From positions 1,302,997-1,366,996 of the forward strand of contig NZ_BLPF01000002.1 in assembly GCF_011764425.1 (NCBI RefSeq): a stretch of DNA of 64,000 nucleotides. Reading direction: 5' to 3'. A program made the translations under genes and the position numbers. The DNA is from Phytohabitans houttuyneae (GTDB lineage Bacteria; Actinomycetota; Actinomycetes; Mycobacteriales; Micromonosporaceae). The notes beneath the pieces were generated by a model. It saw only the letters and a program-made list of their open reading frames with translations. It made no database searches and had not been told where the DNA came from. Shown here one piece after another: positions 8,717 to 15,843 of the stretch. Every line of letters begins with the position of its first letter. Position 1 is the stretch's first letter.

Positions 8717-9940
8717 TCACCACTCCACCGGCAGCGCGACAAGGCCGGCCAGCATGCCCTGCCGGATCACGATCTGCTCGGCCGGCACGGCCAGCCGCAG
8801 CGCCGGAATCCGCGCGAAGAGGGAGCGCAGAGCGACCTCCATTTCCAGCCGCGCGAGGTTCTGCCCGATGCATTGGTGACGGCCGTACCCGAAAGCGACG
8901 TGGTGCAGGTTGGTGCGGTGGATGTCGAACTCTTCCGCGTCCTCGAACACCGACTCGTCGTGGCTGGCGGCCATCGGCGAGATGAGGATCCCGTCGCCGG
9001 CCCGTATCGTGCGGCCGGCGAGCTCGATGTCCTCGGTGGCCACCCGCGACAGTGACGCCACGATCGACAGCGACCGCAGCAGCTCCTCGACGGCGCCGGC
9101 CATCAGCGAGTCGTCCGCCTTCAGCGCGGCCAGCTGCTCCGGGTGTTGCAGCAACGTCAGCACGCTCAGCGAGAGCATGTTGGCGGTCGTGTCATGGCCG
9201 CCGATCAGCAGCTCCTGTGCGAACATCACGAGCCCGAAGCGATCGAGGTTTCCGTCCTTGACGTGCGTTTCCAGCAGGTCGTCCAGCAGCCCTCGCGGCG
9301 TGGTGCCGGGCCGGGTCGCCTTGGTCTCCACCAGGCGGTCCAGGTAGCCGTTCAGGAGCAGCATCGCGTCGCCGTTCACCGGATCCAACCGGCGCCGGGT
9401 CTGTTCCTCGAAGAACTCGTGGTCCTCGTACGGCACGCCCAGCAGTTGGCAGATCACCATCGACGGAATCGGCAGCGCGAAGTCCGACACGAGTTCGGCC
9501 GGCGGCCCTTGAGCGAGGATCGTGTCCAGGCGGTCGTCGACGACGGTCTGTACGGCCTCGCGCAGCGTCGCGATCCGCCGGACCGTGAACCACGGCGCGA
9601 ACAGGCGCCGCCGCGCGCTGTGGTGGGGCGGGTCCGTCGCGAGCAGCGCGGTGTCCAGCGGGCGCGCCTCGTTCAGGGCGCCCAGCGCCGGAAACGGGAC
9701 CGGAAACATGAGGTTTTCGTGGCTGCGGCTGGACGAGGTGCGCGGGTCGCTCAGGATCGCGCGGGCGGCCGCGTGGCCCACGATCGCCCACATCGGACGG
9801 CCGTCGTAGAGCTTCACCTCGCAGACCGGTCCTTGCGCGCGCAGGGCCGCGTAGCCGTCGGGCAGCCGGTGCGGGCAGGTGCGGTCGATCGGATAGTCGG
9901 GGCGTTCCTGTCGCGCATCGGCAACGGTGATGTCGGTCAA
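8717..9940 (-). CDS. Cytochrome P450 (407 aa, TTG start)
   Basis: Bacterial class I P450. Visible motifs are the I-helix oxygen-activation segment GGHDTTAN, the K-helix ExxR (ELLR) and the haem-binding loop FGYGRHQCIG, with the proximal cysteine at about residue 357. The frame extends to 9985, but TTG 9940 is preceded by GAGGAGG with 5-base spacing and opens with TDITVADARQERPDYPIDR, a typical P450 N-terminus. It needs ferredoxin and reductase partners, none of which are nearby. It lies on the same strand as an epoxide-hydrolase-like gene and a second P450, suggesting an oxidative tailoring group. The substrate is unknown. Confidence 0.88.
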   Translation of the reverse strand: MTDITVADARQERPDYPIDRTCPHRLPDGYAALRAQGPVCEVKLYDGRPMWAIVGHAAARAILSDPRTSSSRSHENLMFPVPFPALGALNEARPLDTALLATDPPHHSARRRLFAPWFTVRRIATLREAVQTVVDDRLDTILAQGPPAELVSDFALPIPSMVICQLLGVPYEDHEFFEEQTRRRLDPVNGDAMLLLNGYLDRLVETKATRPGTTPRGLLDDLLETHVKDGNLDRFGLVMFAQELLIGGHDTTANMLSLSVLTLLQHPEQLAALKADDSLMAGAVEELLRSLSIVASLSRVATEDIELAGRTIRAGDGILISPMAASHDESVFEDAEEFDIHRTNLHHVAFGYGRHQCIGQNLARLEMEVALRSLFARIPALRLAVPAEQIVIRQGMLAGLVALPVEW

Positions 9941-10117
9941 GTCGGCCTCCTCGCCAGATGGGAGTTCGAACCCGGACACCACCACCCGTCCTCATCCGCG
10001 TTGATGCCGTGACGTGGCGGTCTGCACGGCAGTCTCGGCCACGACCCGTGGCGTGAGCATGGCCCATTCACGGGATTTTCGGCATGGCGTGCCGAAATAC
10101 CGGACGGGCTGACGGCG

Positions 10118-11062
10118 TCAGCGAGCGGCGCCGCGGTACGGGGCCAGGAAGGCGGTCAGCGCCGCCAGCAGCTGGTCCGGTGACTGTTCGGCGAGCCAGT
10201 GGCCGGTACCGGCGATGACCTCACCCCGCACGTCGTCCGCGAGGGGCTCCATCGCCTCCGCGACGTGCGGGCCGTAGCTGGCCTCCCCGCCGACCGCGAG
10301 GACGGGCATGGTCAGCGGCTGGTTGCGGCGTTGCTGGTTCTGCGCGACGGTCGCGTCGAGCGCCCGGTACCAGCCGAAGCTGCCGCGCAGCGCGTCCGGA
10401 TCGGACAGGATGCCGACGTAGTAGTCGATCACCTCGTCGGGCAGGTCGCCGCCCTGGACGGCGAACTCGTAGCCGAAGAAGACGTCCTCGCGTCCGGCCA
10501 CGAGCTGTTCGGGCAGCCGGTCGACCCGGTTGAAGGGCAGGTGCCAGAGGCGGTCGTTGAGCGGGCCGGGGCTGAACAGCGGCGGTGACGGCGCCGCCCC
10601 GGGCGGGCCGGGGATCTCCGCGAGCGCGACGCGGTCCACCCGGTCCGGGTGATCGGCGGCCAGCGCGTAGGCGATCGCGAACCCGGTGTCGTGGCCGACG
10701 ACGGCGAAGCGCTGGTGACCGAGCGCGTCCATCACGGCGGCCAGGTCGTCGGCGAGGCTTCCGGTGTCGTACCCGCCGTCGGGCTTGTCGGACAGCCCCA
10801 TGCCGCGCTGGTCGACGGCGACGACCTCGAAGTCGCGGGCCAGCGCCGGCATCAGCAGGCGCCACGCGTACCAGGTCTCCGGCCAGCCGTGCACCAGCAG
10901 CAGCGGAGGCCCGTTGCCGCCGACGACCGCGTGCAGGCGCAGCTCGCCGGTGTCCACGTAGATGCCGGAGAAGGTGTCGGTGAAGCCGTCGGGCAGGCCC
11001 GGCGCGCCGGCGACGGAGGCCACGCCGCTCGGTACGGGCAGGGCGAGGGTGGTTGAAGGCAT
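10118..11062 (-). CDS. Alpha/beta hydrolase, epoxide hydrolase-like
   Basis: A 314-residue alpha/beta hydrolase starting at ATG 11062 (MPSTTLALPVPSG). It has the oxyanion-hole motif HGWPETWYAW, the nucleophile elbow GHDTG with aspartate as nucleophile (as in epoxide hydrolases and haloalkane dehalogenases, not serine esterases), and the C-terminal catalytic histidine in GTGHWLAEQSP. The frame runs upstream to 11182 without conserved sequence. Placed between two P450 genes on the same strand, it could open an epoxide made by one of them; this is inference from position. Confidence 0.85.
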   Translation of the reverse strand: MPSTTLALPVPSGVASVAGAPGLPDGFTDTFSGIYVDTGELRLHAVVGGNGPPLLLVHGWPETWYAWRLLMPALARDFEVVAVDQRGMGLSDKPDGGYDTGSLADDLAAVMDALGHQRFAVVGHDTGFAIAYALAADHPDRVDRVALAEIPGPPGAAPSPPLFSPGPLNDRLWHLPFNRVDRLPEQLVAGREDVFFGYEFAVQGGDLPDEVIDYYVGILSDPDALRGSFGWYRALDATVAQNQQRRNQPLTMPVLAVGGEASYGPHVAEAMEPLADDVRGEVIAGTGHWLAEQSPDQLLAALTAFLAPYRGAAR

Positions 11063-11278
11063 GCGTCCAGCCTGGCCGGCGACGGCGCAGGCCGCCTCAC
11101 CCGCGGCGGGGGAACCGGCGGGTCGACCTCGGGAGGTTTGACGAGATCCACTTCGGGAAAAGACGGGATCCGAGCCTGACATGGCCGCTTGGCCGCAGGA
11201 GGGATTCAGGTTCGACGGACGGCCAGGGCGACGGGTAGCCGAGGGGTTGGCACCCTGAGCCCTGGCCTGTCACCCCCG

Positions 11279-12454
11279 CTACCAGGTCACCGGCAGCCGG
11301 TGTACGCCGTGGACGGCCATGTCGGTGCGCAGCGGGACCTCCTCGGGCGGCACGGCGAGCCGGAGGTCGGGAAAGCGGCGCAGCAGCGCGCTGAAGCCGA
11401 CCCGCATCTCGATCCGGGCCAGCTGCTGGCCCAGGCACTGGTGCACGCCGTGCCCGAAGGCGAGGTGCCCGCCCGCCGGCCGGTCGACCGCCAGCCGGTC
11501 CGGGTCGTCGAACTGGGCGGCGTCGCGGTTGGCCTCGTTCATCGCGACCACGACCGTCTCGCCCGCCGCGACCCGCTCGCCGGCGAGCTCGACGTCCTCC
11601 AGCGCGGTCCGGGCCAGTCCGATGTGGATGATGGACAGGTAGCGCAGCAGCTCCTCGACGGCGTTTTCGGCCAGCGACGGGTCGGCCCGCAGCGCCGCGA
11701 GCTGGTGCGGGTCGCGCAGCAGCGCGTAGGTGCCGAGGGCGAGCATGTTCGCGGTCGTCTCGTGGCCCGCGACCAGCAGCAGCATCGCGATCCCGGTCAG
11801 CTCCTCGTCGGTCAGCTCGGCGTGCGCGGCCAGCCCGCTCAGCACGTCGTCGCCGTGCCCGCCGCGCTTGGAGCGCACCAGGCCGTACACGAACTGCCCC
11901 AGGCCGGTGATCGCCTCCCGGAACTCCTCCACGCCGAGGCCGACCCGCAGCAGCGCGGCGGTCTGCTGCTGGAAGTGCTCGCGCTCGCTGTACGGCACGC
12001 CGAGCAGCTCGCAGATGACCAGCGACGGGATCGGCAGCGCGTACGCCCGCACCAGGTCGACCGGCGGGCCCTGCCGTGCCATCGCGTCAAGGTGCTCCTC
12101 GACGATCGCCTCGATCCGTGGTGTCAGCGCGGTCATCCGCCGCATGCTGAACTGCCGGGTGAGTAGCCGCCGGTACCGGGTGTGCTCGGGCGCGTCCATG
12201 CGGACGAACCAGCCGGGGCGCGCGGGTCCGCCCTGCTCGATGATCGGCAGCCGGACGGGGGAGTGGCGCAGCTCCTGTCGGGCGCTGAAGCGGGCGTCGC
12301 CGAGCACCTGCCGCGCCGCCTCGTACCCGGTCACCAGCCAGCCGAGGTGACCGTCCGGAAAGGACAGACGCTGTATCGGCTTGCCGGAACGCAGGTTGGC
12401 CGGCGGGTCGAACGGGTGCTCGCGCGCGAGCGTCATGGTCATCGGGTTCGGCAT
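11279..12454 (-). CDS. Cytochrome P450 (391 aa)
   Basis: A second class I bacterial P450, clearly different in sequence from the one at 8717-9940. It has the I-helix motif AGHETTANM, the ExxR sequence EELLR and the haem loop FGHGVHQCLG with Cys at about residue 340. Length is typical. ATG 12454 is preceded by a GGAGG ribosome-binding site about 5 bases upstream. The conserved RFSARQE and GWFVRMDAPEHTRYRRLL segments are as in CYP105/CYP107-like enzymes; family assignment needs a database comparison. It probably hydroxylates or epoxidises a small molecule with electrons from a ferredoxin encoded elsewhere. Confidence 0.9.
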   Translation of the reverse strand: MPNPMTMTLAREHPFDPPANLRSGKPIQRLSFPDGHLGWLVTGYEAARQVLGDARFSARQELRHSPVRLPIIEQGGPARPGWFVRMDAPEHTRYRRLLTRQFSMRRMTALTPRIEAIVEEHLDAMARQGPPVDLVRAYALPIPSLVICELLGVPYSEREHFQQQTAALLRVGLGVEEFREAITGLGQFVYGLVRSKRGGHGDDVLSGLAAHAELTDEELTGIAMLLLVAGHETTANMLALGTYALLRDPHQLAALRADPSLAENAVEELLRYLSIIHIGLARTALEDVELAGERVAAGETVVVAMNEANRDAAQFDDPDRLAVDRPAGGHLAFGHGVHQCLGQQLARIEMRVGFSALLRRFPDLRLAVPPEEVPLRTDMAVHGVHRLPVTW

Positions 12455-12503
12455 GTCAACCTCCGTCGATGGTCGGCATTGCCAGGGTAGGCGCGGCGAG
12501 TCG

Positions 12504-12788
12504 TTACCGCGCCTCGATGACCTCTCCGTGCTGGTTGATCGTGTGGGTCCGCCAGTAGACGTCCCACTCGTCGTCCACCCGCTTCGGCTCCTGGCCGGCC
12601 GGGTAGCGGGTCCAGCCGGCCGGTGGCTCCTCGCCCTTGGCGACGCACTGCCGGCCGGTGTTGTCGATCTGCTGCACCGGGTACTCGCCTGAGCCGCAGA
12701 TGGCGTCCTGGAAGCCGCAGGCCACGACGAGTGCGGCCACGAACAGGCCGGCGGTGGGTAGGGCGAACGCGCGCCGCAGGATGCCCAC
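12504..12788 (-). CDS. Small putative lipoprotein (94 aa)
   Basis: It begins with a short basic segment and a hydrophobic helix ending in VVAC, a plausible lipobox, so Cys24 would be lipidated and the mature ~70-residue domain held outside the membrane. The mature part has two more cysteines and tryptophan-rich WTRYPAGQEPKRVDDEWDVYW. It resembles the small SCO0607-type lipoproteins of actinobacteria (recall, not a search). It starts 3 bases after the stop of the acetyltransferase gene upstream, so the two are probably cotranscribed. Confidence 0.7.
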   Translation of the reverse strand: MGILRRAFALPTAGLFVAALVVACGFQDAICGSGEYPVQQIDNTGRQCVAKGEEPPAGWTRYPAGQEPKRVDDEWDVYWRTHTINQHGEVIEAR

Positions 12789-12791
12789 CGC

Positions 12792-13325
12792 TCAGCCCCG
12801 GCGTTCGCGGATGATGTCGGTGCCGGTCTCGCCCGGCGCTTCCGGCTCCCGGTCGATGCGGTCGACCTCGGTGAAGCCGGCCTTGGTGGCGACCGCGGCC
12901 GACGCGGCGTTGCTGGCGTCGTGGCGGATGGCCACCCGGTCGATACCGGGCAGGGCGAGGGCCACCTGGGCCAGCTTTTCCACGGCGGCGGTCATGTAGC
13001 CACGGCCGGCGTACCGCGTGCGGGTCCAGTAGCCGATCTCCAGCACGCCGGGGCCCATCCGGGACATCAGGCCGATCGCGCCGACCAGGTCGCCGCCCGT
13101 GTCGAAGATGGCGTAGTTGAATGTCGTGCCCTTGGCCCACTCCTCCGTCGACGTGGCGATGAAGGCGTGCGTGGCGGCCGTGTCGTAGCTGTCCTTTGCC
13201 CACGGCAGGAACCGCTTGAGCTCGGGCAGGGACTCCCGCACGGCCGCCGTCGCGAGCTCGGCCCACTCCGGCTCCCAGCGCTTGAGCACCAGCTCACCGA
13301 CAGTGATCTTCTCGGGCGGCTCCAT
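12792..13325 (-). CDS. GNAT family N-acetyltransferase (RimJ/RimL-like)
   Basis: A 177-residue GNAT-fold acetyltransferase. The acetyl-CoA binding region is IGYWTRTRYAGRGYMTAAVEKLAQVAL, followed by the C-terminal strand-helix AIRHDASNAASAAVATKAGFTEV. This is the arrangement of RimJ/RimL-type enzymes that acetylate protein N-termini or small amines. The actual substrate is unknown. ATG 13325 starts at the family's conserved beginning (LKRWEPEWAELA follows shortly). The downstream lipoprotein gene is 3 bases away. Confidence 0.88.
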   Translation of the reverse strand: MEPPEKITVGELVLKRWEPEWAELATAAVRESLPELKRFLPWAKDSYDTAATHAFIATSTEEWAKGTTFNYAIFDTGGDLVGAIGLMSRMGPGVLEIGYWTRTRYAGRGYMTAAVEKLAQVALALPGIDRVAIRHDASNAASAAVATKAGFTEVDRIDREPEAPGETGTDIIRERRG

Positions 13326-13556
13326 GCTTCACCAGCTTCCTGGTCCGTCCGACCGCTCGCAACCCGATTCGGCTCGCCCGCGAGCGCGGTGTAAACGGTT
13401 ACCCAGCAGGCCCACGACCGTCCCTGTGGGACACGCCCTAACGGTCTCATCGCCCGCGCCGTGGTTGGGGCGGCCGCGCAGACCGGCCTCCTGCACGGTG
13501 ACCTCCGCACGGGTGGCGTACGTCACACCAGGGGAGTCGTGTATGGACTAGCGCAT

Positions 13557-13572
13557 TTGAAGAGGTCTTCAA
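13557..13572. promoter_or_regulatory. 16-bp palindrome upstream of arsR, candidate operator
   Basis: TTGAAGAGGTCTTCAA is a perfect palindrome apart from the central GG pair. It lies 30 bases before the ATG of the ArsR gene, where an autoregulatory operator would be expected. The region 13326-13556 holds no supported gene. Confidence 0.55.
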
Positions 13573-13602
13573 TTGCTACATGTGCTCGGTTGGAGTGGTG
13601 TG

Positions 13603-13944
13603 ATGGTTCCGCTGTACCAGGCCGAGGCGGAGTTCTTCCGGACGTTGGGGCACCCGGTCCGGATTCGGGTGCTGGAGTTGCTCGGTGACGGGCCGCGGTC
13701 GGTGCGTGAGCTGCTTGACGCCGTCCAGATCGAGGCGTCCAGCCTGTCGCAGCAGTTGGCGGTGCTGCGCCGCGCGGGGATTGTGACGTCGCATCGCGAG
13801 GGCAACTCGGTCCTTTACGTCTTGGCGGGGCCAGATGTGGCGGACCTGCTGCGGGCAGCGCGCAGCTTCCTGACCGGGCTGCTGGCGAGCCAGGCCGAGT
13901 TGCTTGACGCTCTTCGCGATGAACCGTTGGCGCGGGCGGCATGA
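13603..13944 (+). CDS. ArsR-family transcriptional regulator
   Basis: A 113-residue winged-helix repressor. The recognition region is HPVRIRVLELLGDGPRSVRELLDAVQIEASSLSQQLAVLRRAGIV, followed by the wing SHREGNSVLYVL; this is the standard ArsR/SmtB fold. The CxC metal site of arsenic sensors is absent, so the inducer is unlikely to be a thiol-bound metal at that site. ATG 13603 has GGAG about 7 bases upstream; the frame is open to 13573 without conserved sequence. Its stop overlaps the next gene (ATGA). Position ahead of the hydrogenase-like operon suggests it controls that operon. Confidence 0.88.
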   Translation: MVPLYQAEAEFFRTLGHPVRIRVLELLGDGPRSVRELLDAVQIEASSLSQQLAVLRRAGIVTSHREGNSVLYVLAGPDVADLLRAARSFLTGLLASQAELLDALRDEPLARAA

Positions 13945-14351
13945 CGGGGCGTCGCCCGCCGTTGCGGCGCCGCAGGCCTCGGCCGGTGGTCGCGTCGCGG
14001 TGGAGGCGCATGCCGGCCGCGATGACACCGGCACAGTCCGCGGCGTGGGAGGCGTGCCGCGCGATCGACACTGGTTTGCTGCCGGCGTTGCACCGGCCTG
14101 AGGTTGATCGGGCCGAGGTCAGGTCCCATCTCGGGGCGCTCGGCCTGCGGATAGTCCGGCACCGCTCGGGTTGGGGTGAGCACGGGGCGATGCTGGTGGT
14201 CGCTTTGCATTGCGCGATGGGTCTGTACGGCAGGGGCGAGCACGCCGATTTGGCGGGCCTGATGCAGGACGTCAGCGAACGCCTGTACCGGCTGTCCATC
14301 ACCTCGACCGGTGACGACCGACCGCCTTCTGGCGGTGGGGCACCGCCGTAG
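13941..14351 (+). CDS. Hypothetical protein, paralogue of the gene at 22468
   Basis: A 136-residue protein with an arginine-rich N-terminus and a helical body. Its ATG overlaps the arsR stop (ATGA), so it is translationally coupled. The body aligns by eye with the last gene of the hydrogenase-like operon (22468-22821): shared features are AW near the start, LLPAL, a central RI...WG..GA.L..A segment, then G(D/E)H..LA.L...V..RL..LS. No known domain is recognised. Flanking the operon on both sides with two copies suggests an accessory or assembly role; this is inference. Confidence 0.7.
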   Translation: MTGRRPPLRRRRPRPVVASRWRRMPAAMTPAQSAAWEACRAIDTGLLPALHRPEVDRAEVRSHLGALGLRIVRHRSGWGEHGAMLVVALHCAMGLYGRGEHADLAGLMQDVSERLYRLSITSTGDDRPPSGGGAPP

Positions 14352-14503
14352 CGGACCCCCGTGCCGGCTGTCGAGGGACTCCCGATGCCGCGTCGACCGG
14401 CCCTCGCCCGATGTGGCGGGACCGCGGAGGACATCCGTTCACTCCGCCGGCGCCGCGGTCGCCGGGCAGGTCCGATCAGGCGCAGCGCGGGCGGGTTGTG
14501 CTG

Positions 14504-15312
14504 ATGGTCATGGACGAGAGCGGGCCGAAGGGCCCAGCAGCCCCGTCACAGGATGTCCGCCTCGTTCAGCGTGGACAGGTGCATCCAGACGATGTGCGCA
14601 CCGTCCGCGAGACGATCGGTGCGGTCGCGACCGCCTACAGGCTCGATCCGGCGGCGGTCAGGGTGCGGCTGACCGGTGGTGGCGAGCCCGGCGGCCCGAT
14701 GCTGGTCCAGGTCAACTTCCGTGTTGGTGGCGCGCCGGCCCGGATTCAGGTCGCGGCCAGCCCGGCCCGAGAGGCGGTCGTCGCGGCTGTGGACCGGCTG
14801 CGGCGCCAGATCGACCGGTTGACCAGGGCCTGGCACCCGGGCCTTGGCCGGAGCCGGGCAAGCGGTCGCTGGGTGCGCCGGGCGCGGGTGTCGTCGCACG
14901 GTTGAAGACGTTTCGACTGCATTTCGGGATGCCGTGCCAGGCGGCGGCGTTCATGAATGCCATGGACTTCGACGTGGCGCTGTACACCGACGCGGAGAGC
15001 GGGGAAGAGGCTATCGTCTACCGGGCCGGGCCCACCGGCCTGTGCCTGTCGCGTCAACGAAGTGCGAACCCGCCGTCGATGCCGGTGACGCTGCCGCTGA
15101 CCATCGACCCGCGGCGGGTGCCCAGGCTGACCGCGGCCCAGGCCGCGCACCGTCTGGCTGAGGGCTGGCTGCCATTCGTGTTCTTCACGGACCGGCGGAC
15201 CCGGCGAGGAAACCTGTTGTACCGCCGGTACGACGGCGACTTGGGCCTTATCGCTCCGAGCGAGCCCGACAGTTCGGTTGTGGTCCGCCCCACTGTATTG
15301 CTGTTCTTATGA
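14504..15312 (+). pseudogene. Ribosome hibernation factor (HPF/RaiA family), frameshifted
   Basis: The first part (14504-~14840) carries an S30AE-like region: DDVRTVRETIGAVATAY, VRVRLTG, VQVNFRVGG and AVVAAVDRLRRQIDRLTRAW. The second part, in another frame, holds two tandem S30AE C-terminal-type repeats, LKTFRLHFGMPCQAAAFMNA...EEAIVYRAG and RLTAAQAAHRLAEGWLPF...NLLYRRYDGDLGLIAP. The frames join near 14836-14846, where one base appears missing in CACCCGGGCCTTGG. If repaired, the gene makes a ~270-residue actinobacterial dimerising hibernation factor that parks 70S ribosomes during hypoxia or stationary phase. It may be truly inactive or a sequencing error. Its stop lies inside the 32-bp palindrome. 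Confidence 0.75.
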
Positions 15313-15337
15313 GTTGCTAAGTTTAGCAACTCATAAG
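15306..15337. promoter_or_regulatory. 32-bp perfect palindrome before the hydrogenase-like operon
   Basis: CTTATGAGTTGCTAA, then GT, then its exact complement (15323-15337). It is AT-rich within very GC-rich surroundings and ends 26 bases before the GTG of the first operon gene. It also overlaps the stop codon of the hibernation factor. There is no T-run, so an operator (for ArsR or another dimeric regulator) is more likely than a terminator. Confidence 0.65.
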
Positions 15338-15363
15338 CTCCTTGTGGGTGGAACGGAGGACCG

Positions 15364-15843
15364 GTGGTGGGTTTGGGCGGCAAGATCCGGAAGGTGGGGC
15401 GGGTGGCCGAGCCGGCCGGCGAGCCGCCGCCTTTGCTGTCCGAGGCCGTCCGGTTGGGCGGTTCGGTGCAGGTGCGGCATGTGGACGCCGGGTCGTGCAA
15501 CGGCTGTGAGATCGAGATCGGTCAGGCGTTCGGCCCGGTTTATGACGTGGAGCGGCACGGTGTGCGGTTGGTGGCCTCGCCGCGCCACGCGGATGTGTTG
15601 ACGGTGACCGGGCCGGTGACGGTGAACATGGCGGGGCCGCTGCGGGCGACCTACGAGGCGATGCCGCGGCCCAGGTTGGTGCTCGCGGTGGGGGACTGTG
15701 CCCGTGACTGCGGGATGTTCGCCGGCGGTCATGGGGTGCACGGCGCGGTCGCTGACGTGGTACCGGTGGATGGGCAGGTCGGGGGTTGCCCGCCGGAGCC
15801 GGCGGCGATCGTGGCGGCGTTACGCGGTCTGTCCGGCCGGTGA
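15364..15843 (+). CDS. HyfI/HycG/NuoB-like iron-sulfur subunit of Ehr-type complex
   Basis: A 159-residue small subunit that carries the [4Fe-4S] cluster nearest the quinone or active site in complex I and group 4 hydrogenases. Cluster ligands are C45 and C48 (SCNGCE), C112 (GDCA) and C142 (GCPPEP), the exact NuoB/HycG spacing, so this subunit is probably still a redox carrier. GTG 15364 is preceded by GGAGGA. Its stop overlaps the next gene (GTGA), starting a six-gene chain of tightly coupled subunits. Acts on the cytoplasmic face of the membrane. Confidence 0.9.
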   Translation: MVGLGGKIRKVGRVAEPAGEPPPLLSEAVRLGGSVQVRHVDAGSCNGCEIEIGQAFGPVYDVERHGVRLVASPRHADVLTVTGPVTVNMAGPLRATYEAMPRPRLVLAVGDCARDCGMFAGGHGVHGAVADVVPVDGQVGGCPPEPAAIVAALRGLSGR

